DNA of 64,000 nucleotides from Cryptomeria japonica (Eukaryota > Streptophyta > Pinopsida > Cupressales > Cupressaceae): NCBI RefSeq assembly GCF_030272615.1, contig NC_081409.1, forward strand, positions 475,809,573-475,873,572. The letters are read 5' to 3'. A model generated the notes under the pieces. The model did no database searches and was not told where the DNA came from. It saw only the letters and a program-made list of their open reading frames with translations. The stretch's first letter is position 1. Every line of letters begins with the position of its first letter. Both the position numbers and the translations under genes were made by a program. Positions 12,461-23,056 of this stretch are shown here, in pieces.

Positions 12461-13202
12461 TCAGAGAGAGTCTTCATAATCGTCATCCGCTAGCACATTA
12501 GCCGCATCCAGAACAATGGGACATTCTGTGCCACAATTCGAATGAGCAGCCGATTCTGCCTTCTCCTTTGGGAGTTGGTAGTTGTTTGGGAACCACTCTT
12601 CGCCCAACCCAAAACCCTAGTCATTTCCATCCACCAGATCTCCGTTCTCCAAAATCCCAAAGTCATCGATTCCTGCTATATCTTCATCACAGAGAAATTT
12701 TGCCTGCCATTCCGATGTGAAACCGCTTTGTATGCCAGTCGCTTTAAGAAGGAAATCAATGTTCCTGGAGATGCCAGGCAAGGTTGCTTGGAGAGACTCA
12801 AAATCTAGAGAATTAACAATCACAAGCTTCTTTACCTCCGCTCCGTTGCCTAGTGACATAGTAATTTTGGGGTAGCGGAATACAAAGATTGACATCAATA
12901 TTGTCCAATACCGCATCTATTTCCCCCAGCAGGCGATGCTTAAACATCATTTGCGTTAACAATTTTGCTTTTTGCTTACTAGTACCCATGTAAATTATCA
13001 TTGTAAGAAAAAAAGCTGGGATATCGGCGTTGGCTCTGTACCTATGATACGCCATGAGGAATTCCTTTCCTAGAATCCTCTTAACGCTGTGGAGAATGAG
13101 AGGATGCCGAGAGAAGAGGACCTCTTGCAGACGTTTGTCCGTGATTTCACCCAGGAAAGCCATTTGGTGACAAGTAGCTTCAAGGAGGATTGGGGTCTCC
13201 AT
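12461..13202 (-). pseudogene. Third LINE ORF (ORF3), function unknown
   Basis: Starting METPILLEATCH at 13202, the frame runs about 114 codons. It then shifts near 12860 into a second frame that continues through KLVIVNSLDFESLQATLPG to GND. One TAG (at 12617) interrupts it, after which a coding-like acidic tail (..VLADDDYEDSL) reaches TGA at 12461. Total is about 245 codons. I do not recognise the protein: no zinc finger, RT or endonuclease motif is visible. It lies 590 bp downstream of the RNase H end and inside the LINE boundaries. It could be a true element gene or a captured or older host sequence. Confidence 0.55.
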
Positions 13203-13791
13203 AGCGAATCACCAAGAAAGAAAAGCAACTGTTTAATGGAAAGGGTATACCATTGTTAAATAGCGCGGCATCAAACTAGAGAATACGACACCTTGCAAGC
13301 AATTCATACCCAATAAATATCCACACGTGTGAGCTGCCAATATCCAAAAACCATCTGCGCCAAAGCTCCTCAACTTGGTGTCGATCGACTTTAAGCATCA
13401 AGTGATCATAAACAAATCTTGAGAGAATCTAGTCGTGACTAGATATTAATAAAGTACACTTATATTTAATTGCCCCGAGGCCAAAACCGACACTAATCAA
13501 TGATGCCGGCAAAGCGTCACATCACGATGGTAAGAAGAGACCATAACAGGTAAAAAGGGCAAACGGTCGATCTCTCCACCGGAAACCATGACCGGGGGTA
13601 AAGCGGCTACTGGGGAGCAAAGCAACAATTTGCTCCACAGCCGGAAGTTGCGGAATGAGCTAGAGAGCGTGCAACCATCAATAGACCCAACCGGAGAGCG
13701 ACCCCCTAAATGCAGAGTGAGGGTAGCATGTCAACCGGTGGAACCAATGCCATATCACTAACCGGCCCCAAAAAACATCATCGGTGAATAT
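13203..13791 (-). other. LINE spacer between ORF2 and ORF3
   Basis: Read on the - strand, this 589-bp stretch has stops in all frames and no recognisable motif. It is inside the LINE as defined by the target duplications and is probably untranslated spacer. Confidence 0.5.
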
Positions 13792-16700
13792 TCAGGTGGG
13801 GTCACCTATGGTTATAGCCAATTTAGAAAGTCTATTAGCTTCACCATTACCTTCCCTGTAGATGTGGCTAACCCGAAATTCATCAAAGGTAGCTAGCAGC
13901 GCCAAGATCGGTTGAAGCCACTGGTTAAGACGCCAACTAGGGATGTTATTACAGCGGATCGCATTAATAACATTTAATGAGTCTCCCTCCAAATGAATTC
14001 TTTGCACCCCTAGCTCCTTCCCTAATTGAAGGCCTCTGAAAGCTGCTCTGAATTCCGCTTCATTATTAGTGGCCACACTAATCTTTTCAGAGATTTCTTT
14101 TATATAGAGACCATCAGAGTCCCTCAGAATACAACCAACTCCACTTTGACCCGGATTTCCTGCAAAAGCACCATCAAAGTTTACCTTGCTCCACCCAACC
14201 TCTGGCGCATCCCATTTCACCCCCACTCTTGGATTGGTTTGATCCACCGGGGTACCCAGTCCGAAGATCGGAGGGATGAGGAGGTTTGGAAGAACCAGCT
14301 TAATCTTACAATCCTAGTCCGTGAACAAAATTTTCTTTAATGATTTGGATTGGGCAGCCTCATTCAGGAGTTCAGTCAGGTGGTTCTCAATTTTCCCGCA
14401 AAGAGACAATAGACTCATTTCTTTACCTTGGAAGATTCTGCAGTTCCTTTCTTTCCAGATTTCCCAGATCAGAAGAAATGGGAGTATAAAAAGCAAATCA
14501 GCAAAAACAGCCTTACATGCCGGTTTAGGCCATTGCAAAAACCAGTTATCCAGCGCTGCTGGGAAGGGGCCGAAGATTCTCAGTTTACCCATGAAATGCC
14601 ACCAGCAGTGATTGGAGAATTTGCAGTGGAGAAGAAGATGATCCACAGTCTCTTCCTGTTCCAAACATAAAGGACATCTGTTGGGTCCATTGATACCCAT
14701 TGACTGGAGCCTTTCTTGAGTCAAGATTTTTCTCTGACATGCCAGCCAGGGAAAGGAGCCCGCTTTGGGAAGGAGATGTTGATGCCAAAAAAGATTACAA
14801 GGCCAGTCTTGTTTATCGATAGCAGCTTCTTTCAGTTTGTAACCAAAACATACTTTGTATTTACCATCGGAGGAACCGCACCACCTAATAATGTCCTTAT
14901 CAGGGGAAGGGAAAATAAACCTTTTGTTGAGAATGTCAGTAAACAGGTCCTTCTGATGCTGATCCAAGTCCAGCTGATCCAAAGAGTTCCATTTCCATAT
15001 GGCAATGCCATTTTCTTGGATCGGATAACCATAATCACAGATATTGTGCCCCCAAAGGCAATAGGTTTCTGCCATAATAGGTTGCATAGAGGGGTTGTAG
15101 CATAGGGCAGCTTCACCAGACCAAGAATCAAACCAAAAGGAGGCATCCCTGCCATTCCTGACATCCCAGGTAACCTGATCACTTATGATTTCCCTGCTGT
15201 CCAAAATGAAATTCCAGATAGCCGAGCCTCTGGGAGGATTGTTGATAGTCAGAATCCTTTTAGGCTCCAAGGAATCCAGATATTTATGTTTCAAGAGCCT
15301 TACCCATTTTTTCTTCCCGCCGCTACAGATCTCCCAAACCAACTTAGCACCCATTGCTAAATTCATAATCGAGATTTGGCGAATGCCAGCACCTCTTGCC
15401 TTTTTTGGTTGGCAGATCTTTTTCCAGGCTATCAAAGGGAATTTACCTTTGTCATCCGAACCATTCCAAAGGAAGTTTCTCATTAGAGAAATCAATGTAT
15501 CTTCAATTGCCACCGGTAGTCTCAGGTAAGCCATGGAAAAACCCGGTAGCGCTGAAAGAACCGACTTTATCATAGTAAGCTTCCTAGCAGAGGATAACCA
15601 CTTGCCTTTCCAAGTTGCAAGTTTGGATTTGCACTTATCAACAAGATGCTTCCAGTAGTGAGATCTGTTGCTACCAATGAAGAGGGGAGTACCAAGAAAC
15701 TTCCCAGGGAAGTTAGCGACTCTGATATTAAGAATCCTTGATAATACAGCTTGTAGATTAAGCGAGGTGTTGACAAAAAACACTTCAGATTTGTGCTAGT
15801 TGATTTTCTGCCTAGAAGCCAAACAGTAATCATCAAGGCATGTTTTAATAGTTCTAGCTTCCCTCCTACAAGCCGAACCAAACAAAATGGTGTCATCAGC
15901 AAACTGAAGTCGAGTCATTTTTTCAACCCCTGTTGCCACATTAACTCCAACCCAACGATCATCGTGCTGAAGAGCTCTTATAGATTGACCCAGAGCTTCA
16001 ACCATTATGATAAACAAAAATGGTGATAATGGATTCCTTGTTTGATTCCTCTTGTCGAAGAGAAATAACCATGGGATGAGCCATTGACCAGAACAAAGAA
16101 TTTGGGGGAAGAGAGACAACTCTTGACCCAAGTGAGCCATTCCTTGCAGAAGCCAAATTTATTAAGAACATCAAAAAAGAAAACCCTGTCCACCATGTCA
16201 TAAGCTTTCAGGATGTCTAGTTTTAAAATCATACAGGAGTCCATGGTCTTCCTGGCTGTGTGAAGCGTTTCATGAGCAATGATAATGCCTTCCACAATGG
16301 ATCTTCCAGGGGCAAAACCGCTTTGTTCATCTGATATGATGTGATTAAGGAGGGGCTTCAATCTATTAGCTATGATCTTTGTTACAATCTTATATACATT
16401 GTTGCATAGAGCAATGGGCCTAAAGTCACTCGTCTATTGTGGATTTTGCTTCTTTGGAATTAGAGTCAAAAAGGTGTGATTGAAAGCCCCTAACATAGTC
16501 ATCTTCTTTCTTGTTTCTTCTACTGCAAGATGTAGATCTTGAGCAATGATATCCCATAAATGATCGAAGAAAGCAGCAGGGAAGCCATCTGGGCCATGAG
16601 TCTTATCCGGTTTCAGCTGGAAGGTGGTAATCCTTACTTCATCAATTGAAATAGGAGTACAGAGAGCTGTATTTTGATCACTCGATATAACAGTTGGGAT

Positions 16701-18017
16701 TGAGTTCAGAATTCTGGTTCTTGCTTCACGATCGATGTGATGGACCCCGTTCAACAAAGAGTCAAAGAATCTTACAACTTCCTGCGCAATGTCCTCATAA
16801 TTCCTGACAGTGACTCCGTCCGGTCTCATAATCTCCGATATTCTGTTTCTATTTCGATTGGTAATGGCTGACTGGTGGAAGAATTTGGTGTTTTTATCAC
16901 CTTCCTTAAGCCACAACTCCCTTGATTTTTGACGCCAGTGAATTTCCTCACACCGAAGGATTTCATTTAGGTCAGACTTGAGAGAATTTTCTTTGATAAA
17001 TAGATCCTCAGTCATTCCAGAAGTGATAATAGAGCTGGTTAAGTCTGCCAGTTCAGCCTTAATTCTTAATTTCTCCATGTGAATATTCTTGAAATGGCTC
17101 TTATTCCATTCTTTGATCTTGACCTTGATATACTTGAGCTTTTTATTGAGAATGAGAAGTCTCGAATAATTCCCAAAAACTGGTTCATTCCACCAAGCGG
17201 CTATAAGGTCATATAGCTCAGGCACTCTGAACCACATTTTCTCAAACCGGAACGGGGTACCCCCCTCCGCTTGACCCAAGGCGACCTCCAGACAGATCGG
17301 GTAGTGATCTGATCCGATAAGTGGGAGAATTGACGATTCTAAGGCTAAATCTTGTCCTAACCACTCACCAAAGACAAGAAACGGGTCAAGCCGTTCAACA
17401 ATATTTGTAAAACCTGCTCTCCGATTCGTCCATGTGAAAATACCATTTTTCGGAACAATGTCTAAAAGGTGATTCTGCTCAACAAAATCCAAAATGTCCT
17501 TTTGGGACGAACCAGTTCTCTGGATACCCCCACTTTTCTTAGAGCCAGAGATGATCGCATTGAAGTCCTTGGCTACCACACAACTACCATCGGTAATATT
17601 GTTTAGTTTGCTGGATAAGAGAGCCCAGAGAGCCCGTTTATCACCAGCAGTAGATGGTTCGTACACATTGAAAAGATTGAAATTCTCATTTCGTCCAAGA
17701 ATAGTAAGCGAGCAGTGTTGCCAATACTTATCTTCCCCTACAAGTGAGATCTTAACAATCATGGGGTTCCAAATGATTCCCAAGCCACCAGAGGCTCCAT
17801 CCGATTGCCTAAAAAACCCATTCCACTGTTTCCAAACTCTCATTTTAGCAGCAACCTCAACCTTGCTCTATTTAGTTTACTGAAGTAGCCAAATATCTCC
17901 TTTAGTGTCATCAATCTGGCGCTTAATCAAGCGCCATTTGTCAGGAGCATTGATGCCCATTAAGCGCCATTTGTCAGGAGCATTGATGCCCCTGACATTC
18001 CAAGATAGGAGTTTCAT
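13792..18017 (-). pseudogene. LINE ORF2: endonuclease, reverse transcriptase, RNase H
   Basis: ATG at 18017 opens MKLLSWNVRG, the start of the APE-like endonuclease. Later motifs include KDFNAI (for GDFN), VERLDPFLV and GSDHYPI. RT motifs are LKLDILKAYD, FAPGRSI, RGIKQG and FADDT (catalytic Asp pair). A zf-RVT segment (CPLCLEQEETVDHLLLHC) follows near 14.65 kb. The plant RNase H domain ends the ORF: FDGAF, NNEAEF and EGDS keep three acidic residues, while the fourth (usually AD) reads EANRLS. Damage: TAA at 17877, TAG at 17868, TAG at 16434, a frameshift near 16010-16050, TAG at 15796 and TAG at 14314. Apart from the one frameshift, the pieces share frame, so decay is recent enough to read. 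Confidence 0.9.
17926..17991 (-). repeat. 33-bp in-frame tandem duplication in LINE endonuclease
   Basis: Two adjacent 33-bp copies (17926-17958 and 17959-17991) differ at one base. On the - strand they encode GINAPDKWRL twice, directly after the conserved SWNVRG strand of the endonuclease. The duplication keeps frame and adds 11 residues. Confidence 0.92.
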
Positions 18018-18087
18018 TGCTCCTGGGGAAGGGTATTTCCCTTCCCTAAATTAAGTTTGGTTTGACCACAGACAACACCAGCCACTG

Positions 18088-19829
18088 CTAGCATAACTTT
18101 TTTGGACTTGCGCCCTTGCACACCTTTTGGCTTAAAATTAGGTTGTCTTCCTCCCCCTCCGAGGCGGAGGTTTCAATTTCACCATCTTCCAGCTCAATGC
18201 CTATAGAGGAGCAGATCTGCCCTCCCATCTCCCTCATAGTGCCAGTCTCCATATCGTGAGAGTGAAGATTGCCATCTTCAATTACCAGTTGATTCCTGGG
18301 CACAAAGGGGGAGGGTGGAAGTGAATCCACTAACTTGGATTCAATGTCTGCCTGTAGGGTTTTGGTCTTCTCCAAAAGTGTGAGAAGATCTTGTTGACTC
18401 TCGCATTGACTAGAGGAGGGAGGAATTATGATCAAAGGGGTTGCTTGCGTTAGTGGAACATTCTCATTGTCAAGAGTATTGTTGCAAAAAGCTTCCTTGG
18501 TGTCAAAGGCAATAGGAGGTTCCGGTTGCAGATTTACCTCAATAGGAGATTGCATACATGAATAACTTCGCTGTATTGTAGCCGAAACATCACAACTAAT
18601 ACCGGTATGATCTAAGGAAAAGCATTTAGGACAAATATGTAGTTGATCATCTCTATCAATCTTTTGGATCCAGATCTTCCTTGCCCCAATAGTTCTGACT
18701 TCGTTGGGGATCTTGGTGATTTGATCCGTGCTAATACAAATTCTGAGGAAGCTTCCCCATAATTTATCCTCCAAGATATCATCTGCCAATACAAAGGTGC
18801 CAAGGTCTTTGCATATATCCTTGATGACATCAATGTGCCAATAATCCGAGGGACAATTATATAGTCTTATCCATACCTTGCTGTCCGGCAAAACATACGT
18901 TCGGGGGTTGAAATTGGGCTGTCAATTAATGGTGTGAACTTCAATGCCATTAAGACGTATGGACCTTTATTTTTCGCTTGCCATTTATCCTTATTGCCCA
19001 TAAATTCAATCATATAAAAATCATTCGGAAGGATATTAATGTTAATATCCTTACCCCACTGCCCTCTACACCAGGACTCAAAGCTGTCCTTAACCCGCTT
19101 TCCACCACCCCACTTGATGAAAAGGCAAGACTCAAGCAAATTTGACCTAGCAGAATTAATTTTATTCTCATCCAAAAAGATAGTGGGTCGTGAGGTTTTT
19201 CTTACCGGTTTATGAAAACGGGGTCACTGAGGGAGGGAGGCGGCTCTTCGAAAGTCAGGGCGTCTTTCTTGGCTCGACCAAGGGTTTCGATTGTTAGGGC
19301 GGAAATTGGATCTCCAAAACCTGGCTTGGTCCGCCCTTGAGTTGTCTTGCCTGAAGCGCCCATTCCGCTTGTGGGGATTACCGTGATCAATCGGGGGAAC
19401 CAAAAAAGAGTCAGTGTAAGGATTGCCTCTCTCGGGTGCTGCACCGGAAATGCTAGGTTCAAGCGGTGGATACCAGTTTCGAGGAGCCTCGGATGCGAGA
19501 TGCTTAGCCTTACGAAACCAACCTTTGTTATTCCAAATGAAACCATTCTCCTTCCACTTATGCAGGATAATAGGGCACTGGTTGCCATTTGAGTAAGGGT
19601 TTCCATAGTTTAACCGCAGTCTGGAATGTCTATTGCCCTGGACCATATCTGCTTTCCCAGCATTAATTGGTTTCTGAACAGCCTGCAATCTACCTGTCTC
19701 GATGGGGAAGGCAATGTCCACTTCATCGCTCCAAGATCCAACCTTCGTAGACTGAGCGCTAGAGTAGCACACATCAGTAACCCTGCTCCTATCGCCAGTG
19801 TCGATCCTGCTGCCATCCAGTGCTGCCAT
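18088..19829 (-). pseudogene. LINE ORF1: DUF4283-like domain and zinc knuckle
   Basis: ATG at 19829 opens MAALDGSRIDTGD. The N-terminal 200 residues are basic and low in recognisable motifs. A TGA near 19224 interrupts the frame. After it the same frame continues into a DUF4283-like segment (CLFIKWGGGKR.., then NILPNDFYMIEF). A frameshift at about 18905-18920 leads to KVWIRLYNCPSDYW, typical of the same domain. CPKCFSLDHTGISC is a CX2CX4HX4C zinc knuckle. The C-terminus is acidic (ELEDGEIE..). This is the usual RNA-binding ORF1 layout of plant L1 elements; it precedes ORF2 by about 70 bp. Confidence 0.85.
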
Positions 19830-19876
19830 CTTGCTCGTAATAGATTATTTTAAATTAATGGTCCAGTTTATTAATC

Positions 19877-19893
19877 AAATAGTTATTATTTTT
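19877..19893. repeat. LINE target-site duplication, right copy
   Basis: AAATAGTTATTATTTTT, partner of the copy at 12173-12189 (one mismatch). It marks the 5' end of the LINE. Confidence 0.75.
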
Positions 19894-20089
19894 AATTCCC
19901 TTATAAATTCTCTTTTCGAAATAATTAATTGATTTAAATATTTTAAAGCTTTAAGTACCACAATCACAATTTATTAATTAATTAAACAACCATATCCCAA
20001 ATACGAAGAGAGATAAAATACTAATCACTCCACAAAAAATATTATACTATAAGCATGAGTAACGAATTACGACAAACTCAAAACACAGT
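19894..20089. other. AT-rich spacer right of the LINE
   Basis: Non-coding AT-rich sequence that resembles the DNA left of the LINE in composition, consistent with one AT-rich target region split by the insertion. The low edge of the next LTR may lie in or near this stretch. Confidence 0.4.
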
Positions 20090-22269
20090 GAGCTAACAAA
20101 GGGTGACGACTGATAAACCTGACGAACAAAGAACTAGGGTGCCTGACAGGGGTCTGACTGATATCTCCATTGTCCACTTTACCATTGGGTTGGAGAGCAT
20201 GCTCAGACCTGAAGATTCAGGTGGAGTCGATGCTCGATACCTGTAGCTGCATAAACAAACTGTCGAACATATATATAATCCACAAAATATCATAACGTGA
20301 ATAGGGAATGGAAGCGATGTAGCTTGCCCGAAAAAGAGCAGTGCAACGCTTTTCCCTTTCAACCAAGCACATCAAACATAGAAGCAGTGTACATCAAGTT
20401 AGTATACATCGAGAATTGTAAAGAAACTCATAAATTAACTAGCACAATAATGATATCGTATATGAATAACATCTAATAATCACATCATAAACTACTTCAT
20501 ATGATTCCATTGAAGACATTGACATATAATTATCAATCGCAACCACATAACTACATCAAAGATAATAAGCAATGTAAGATCAAGGCAGATATACATCTAA
20601 GAGCATCAAGATAAAATTCTAACATCACAAAAATATTCCATCTATAATCATCTAACACACACAAAGAGCGAAGATACATCATATAACATCATTATTCTAA
20701 CCATCCACATATCATGAAATATCATAGTCACATAGAAATCTAGGAAGCATAGACAAGCATCACATTCCAAAACCAAAATCGACCAACATCAAAATAAGGG
20801 TCGAACCACATAGAACACAAATCACAAGGTCTAACAAGCCAAAAGAGGGAGGGGCACCACACCCCCAAACACCAAACGCTAAAGTCTGATACACTTACCT
20901 AGCAAACTGAAAATACAGACCAACAACACAAGACACACCAAAATGTTCCTATCTCCTCCAAAACACAACGGATTGATTTGGAATAAAATGCTAATGAAGC
21001 CTAGAGATGAGGCGACCAAGACAAGATCCAAACCCAGCTGCAAATCTGATCTAACAATTAGCGCATGCTTCCGAAGACAACCACATGCATGGTACGACTT
21101 GGGAGGAAGGGGCGATTTTCAATATAAAATTCAAATCTGTGAATTAGAACCTGAAAATCAGCAGGAAGGGGCACCTAGACCATAGGAAAATAATGGGAGA
21201 TTGCCCAAAAGCAACCAACAATCCCTCTTAGACTTGTGAATGAAAATCACTTTCAGCTCCACAGTAAACCAGCAACCTGGAAACTCACAAAACACCCCGA
21301 AAATATCAGAAAACATCAAAAGACACCTTAACAATGAACTCCATCTGTTCTTAGCGTAAAGAACAACCTCACAATCTCAACTAGTTGCTATCTCTCAAGC
21401 AAGAAGCCAAGAACAAGCTAGGAGGTATGCATTCCTCGAAGCAAATCGGTCTCCATTTCGGCCACACTTCGTTACAAAATATTCATGGATGCCAAAACAA
21501 GAGTCCAACACTCTTATTTATAGCCTTTGTGTCTCCAAATTCAAATTCACATTCTCTCCAAATGGACGTCAAATCCAAATGCACATTCACTTCACATTAT
21601 TTTGAAATTTACATTTCATTTCTCCTTTTCTCCAAATCGACCTTCACAAAGAGGCAAATATACTTCATAAAAATATCAATAAAGTATATTGTGGCGTCCA
21701 AAGGTAATAAAGTCATTATATTATAAAATCAAACTTATTTCTCCTTAGGCGTCCATCATGCCTTAAATATTATTTCATTTTATAAAACATTTTACCTTAA
21801 TAATGAAGCGCCCAACATAAGCTCTGAATTGCCAAAAATAACTCCAAGAATGCTGGAAGACCATCTACTCAAACTGACTTGCCAAAAATAGCCATCTGAA
21901 CTGGCCTGCTCAAACCTTGCTAAACATAGCACTGCTAAAAATAACACCTACTAAAAATAGCATATGGCTAAAAATAGTGTGTCCAAATCCATTTTAACCA
22001 CATTTTGAGCAGCCGTCACAACTTACTAAAAATAGTAAATCCGAAAAAGTCTTCAGATTCATTTGCATGTCACCATCGCGAAGCTCTCTGAAAACCCAGA
22101 AGGAATCTAGAATCAAAACTGTAAAACTCCAACATGCAAGCCACCAAAACTGCCAAAGCATCCTCCTAAAAAATAGGAAATCCTAATTATTGCTCGCGAC
22201 TAGCCTACGAGTCTTCAGAATAGGCTAACAGCCAATTGAATTGATCACTGTTGAGAAGGGGAAATTACA
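20090..22269 (-). mobile_element. 3' LTR of a Ty3/gypsy chromovirus (TGTAAT family)
   Basis: The LTR start is clear on the - strand: TGTAATTTCCCC at 22269, directly after a polypurine tract (CTTGGGGAGGGTGGAC, 22270-22285). The sequence from 22269 down to about 21500 matches the + strand LTR at 62720-64000, including GGTGGCTTGCATGTTGG and a TATA box region. The low end is not fixed; about 20.09 kb is an estimate from where LTR-like sequence gives way to AT-rich DNA. Multiple CTATTTTTAG-type motifs lie upstream of the TATA box. Confidence 0.65.
21512..21523 (-). promoter_or_regulatory. TATA box of the TGTAAT-family LTR
   Basis: On the - strand CTATAAATAAGAG, followed by TGTTGG. The same string appears on the + strand at 63981-63993 in the second LTR of the family. 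Its position about 750 bp inside the LTR start fits a U3/R boundary. Confidence 0.65.
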
Positions 22270-22285
22270 GTCCACCCTCCCCAAG
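22270..22285 (-). other. Polypurine tract of the gypsy fragment
   Basis: CTTGGGGAGGGTGGAC on the - strand sits immediately before TGTAAT, the place for the plus-strand primer of an LTR retrotransposon. It confirms that the adjoining LTR is the 3' one. Confidence 0.75.
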
Positions 22286-22304
22286 ATTGCTTGTCCTCAA
22301 GCAA

Positions 22305-23056
22305 TCACAAGCCTAGATGTTGCAAAATCTCCTCTCTCTCCCAAGTAGCATCCTCCATAGGAAAATTCTTTCACTTCACCAAATACTCCTTGATTGTCCT
22401 TATCCTCAAAGAGCGCTCTCTGAAATCAATGATCTCCTTTGAAACCAACACCAACTGTCCTTCCTCATCCAAAGCAAGCAAATCAGAAGAGACAACTACA
22501 TTGTGTCCAAGTGCCTTCTTGAGGCGAGACACGTGGAAGTCATTGTGAACTTTGCTACTCGCTGGTAGCTTCGACTCATAAGCCTTGGCTCCAACTCTCC
22601 TGATGACTCTGAACGACCCATAGAAACGTGGCTTGAGTTTCTGCCCTCCACTCTTCTTGAGAGTAGGCTGTCTGAAAGGCTACAGTCTAAGATAGACCAT
22701 GTCTGCAACCTCAAATGTGCGCTCTATACGTTGCTGGTCAGCGTACAACTTCTTTTGATTTTGTGCAATCTAGAGGTTATTCTTCAAAGACTTCAAAATA
22801 TCTTGACACTGTTGCACCATATCCTTTGCTTGTGGGGCTTTGCTATCACCAAACATCAAATCAGCAAAGCTAGGAGCCTCGTATCCATAGAGTGCCATGA
22901 AGGGAGACATTCTGATGGACATGTGGTAGGATGAATTGTAGCAATACTCCCCTAAGTGAAGCCATCTCACCCAAGCTCGCTGCTGCTCCGATACATAATT
23001 CCTGAGATAGCCCTCCAACCACTTGTTTACAAACTCCATTTGCTCATCAGTAGGAC
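22305..23056 (-). pseudogene. Gypsy integrase C-terminus with chromodomain, fragment
   Basis: On the - strand the frame enters at about 23056 (PTDEQ, then MEFVNKWLEGYL..) and reads typical plant gypsy integrase C-terminal sequence: AWVRWLHLGEYCYN and MSPFMALYGYEAPSF. The linker follows (KPRFYGSFRV, SKVHNDFHVSRLKK) and then a chromodomain (EYLVK-stop-KNFPMEDATWE). The chromodomain Trp codon is TGA instead of TGG, and another stop lies after VYLRL. TGA at 22305 ends the frame 20 bp before the polypurine tract. Everything upstream (gag to integrase core) is missing; the break at about 23056 abuts the LTR-like copy A. Confidence 0.88.

Larger units (their letters stand above)
12190..19876 (-). 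mobile_element. Plant L1-type LINE, near full length, inactive
   Basis: On the - strand the order is ORF1 (19829 down to about 18088), ORF2 (18017 down to 13792), a third ORF (13202 down to 12461) and an A-rich 3' tail at 12190-12215. ORF1 has a DUF4283-like domain and a zinc knuckle. ORF2 has an APE-type endonuclease, reverse transcriptase, zf-RVT and a plant RNase H domain. A 17-bp target duplication flanks the unit. Only about 47 bp precede the ORF1 ATG, so the 5' end may be slightly truncated. All ORFs carry stops or frameshifts, so it is not autonomous today. Confidence 0.85.

Noticed and set aside
14428-15529. Several + strand open frames over 80 codons
   Set aside because: They lie antisense to LINE ORF2 and are shadows of its codon pattern; no family resemblance.
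9020-22269. One giant LTR from 9020 to 22269 split by the LINE
   Set aside because: Sequence shared between the 11.88-kb and 22.15-kb parts (GGTGGCTTGC) indicates two separate LTR starts rather than one LTR.
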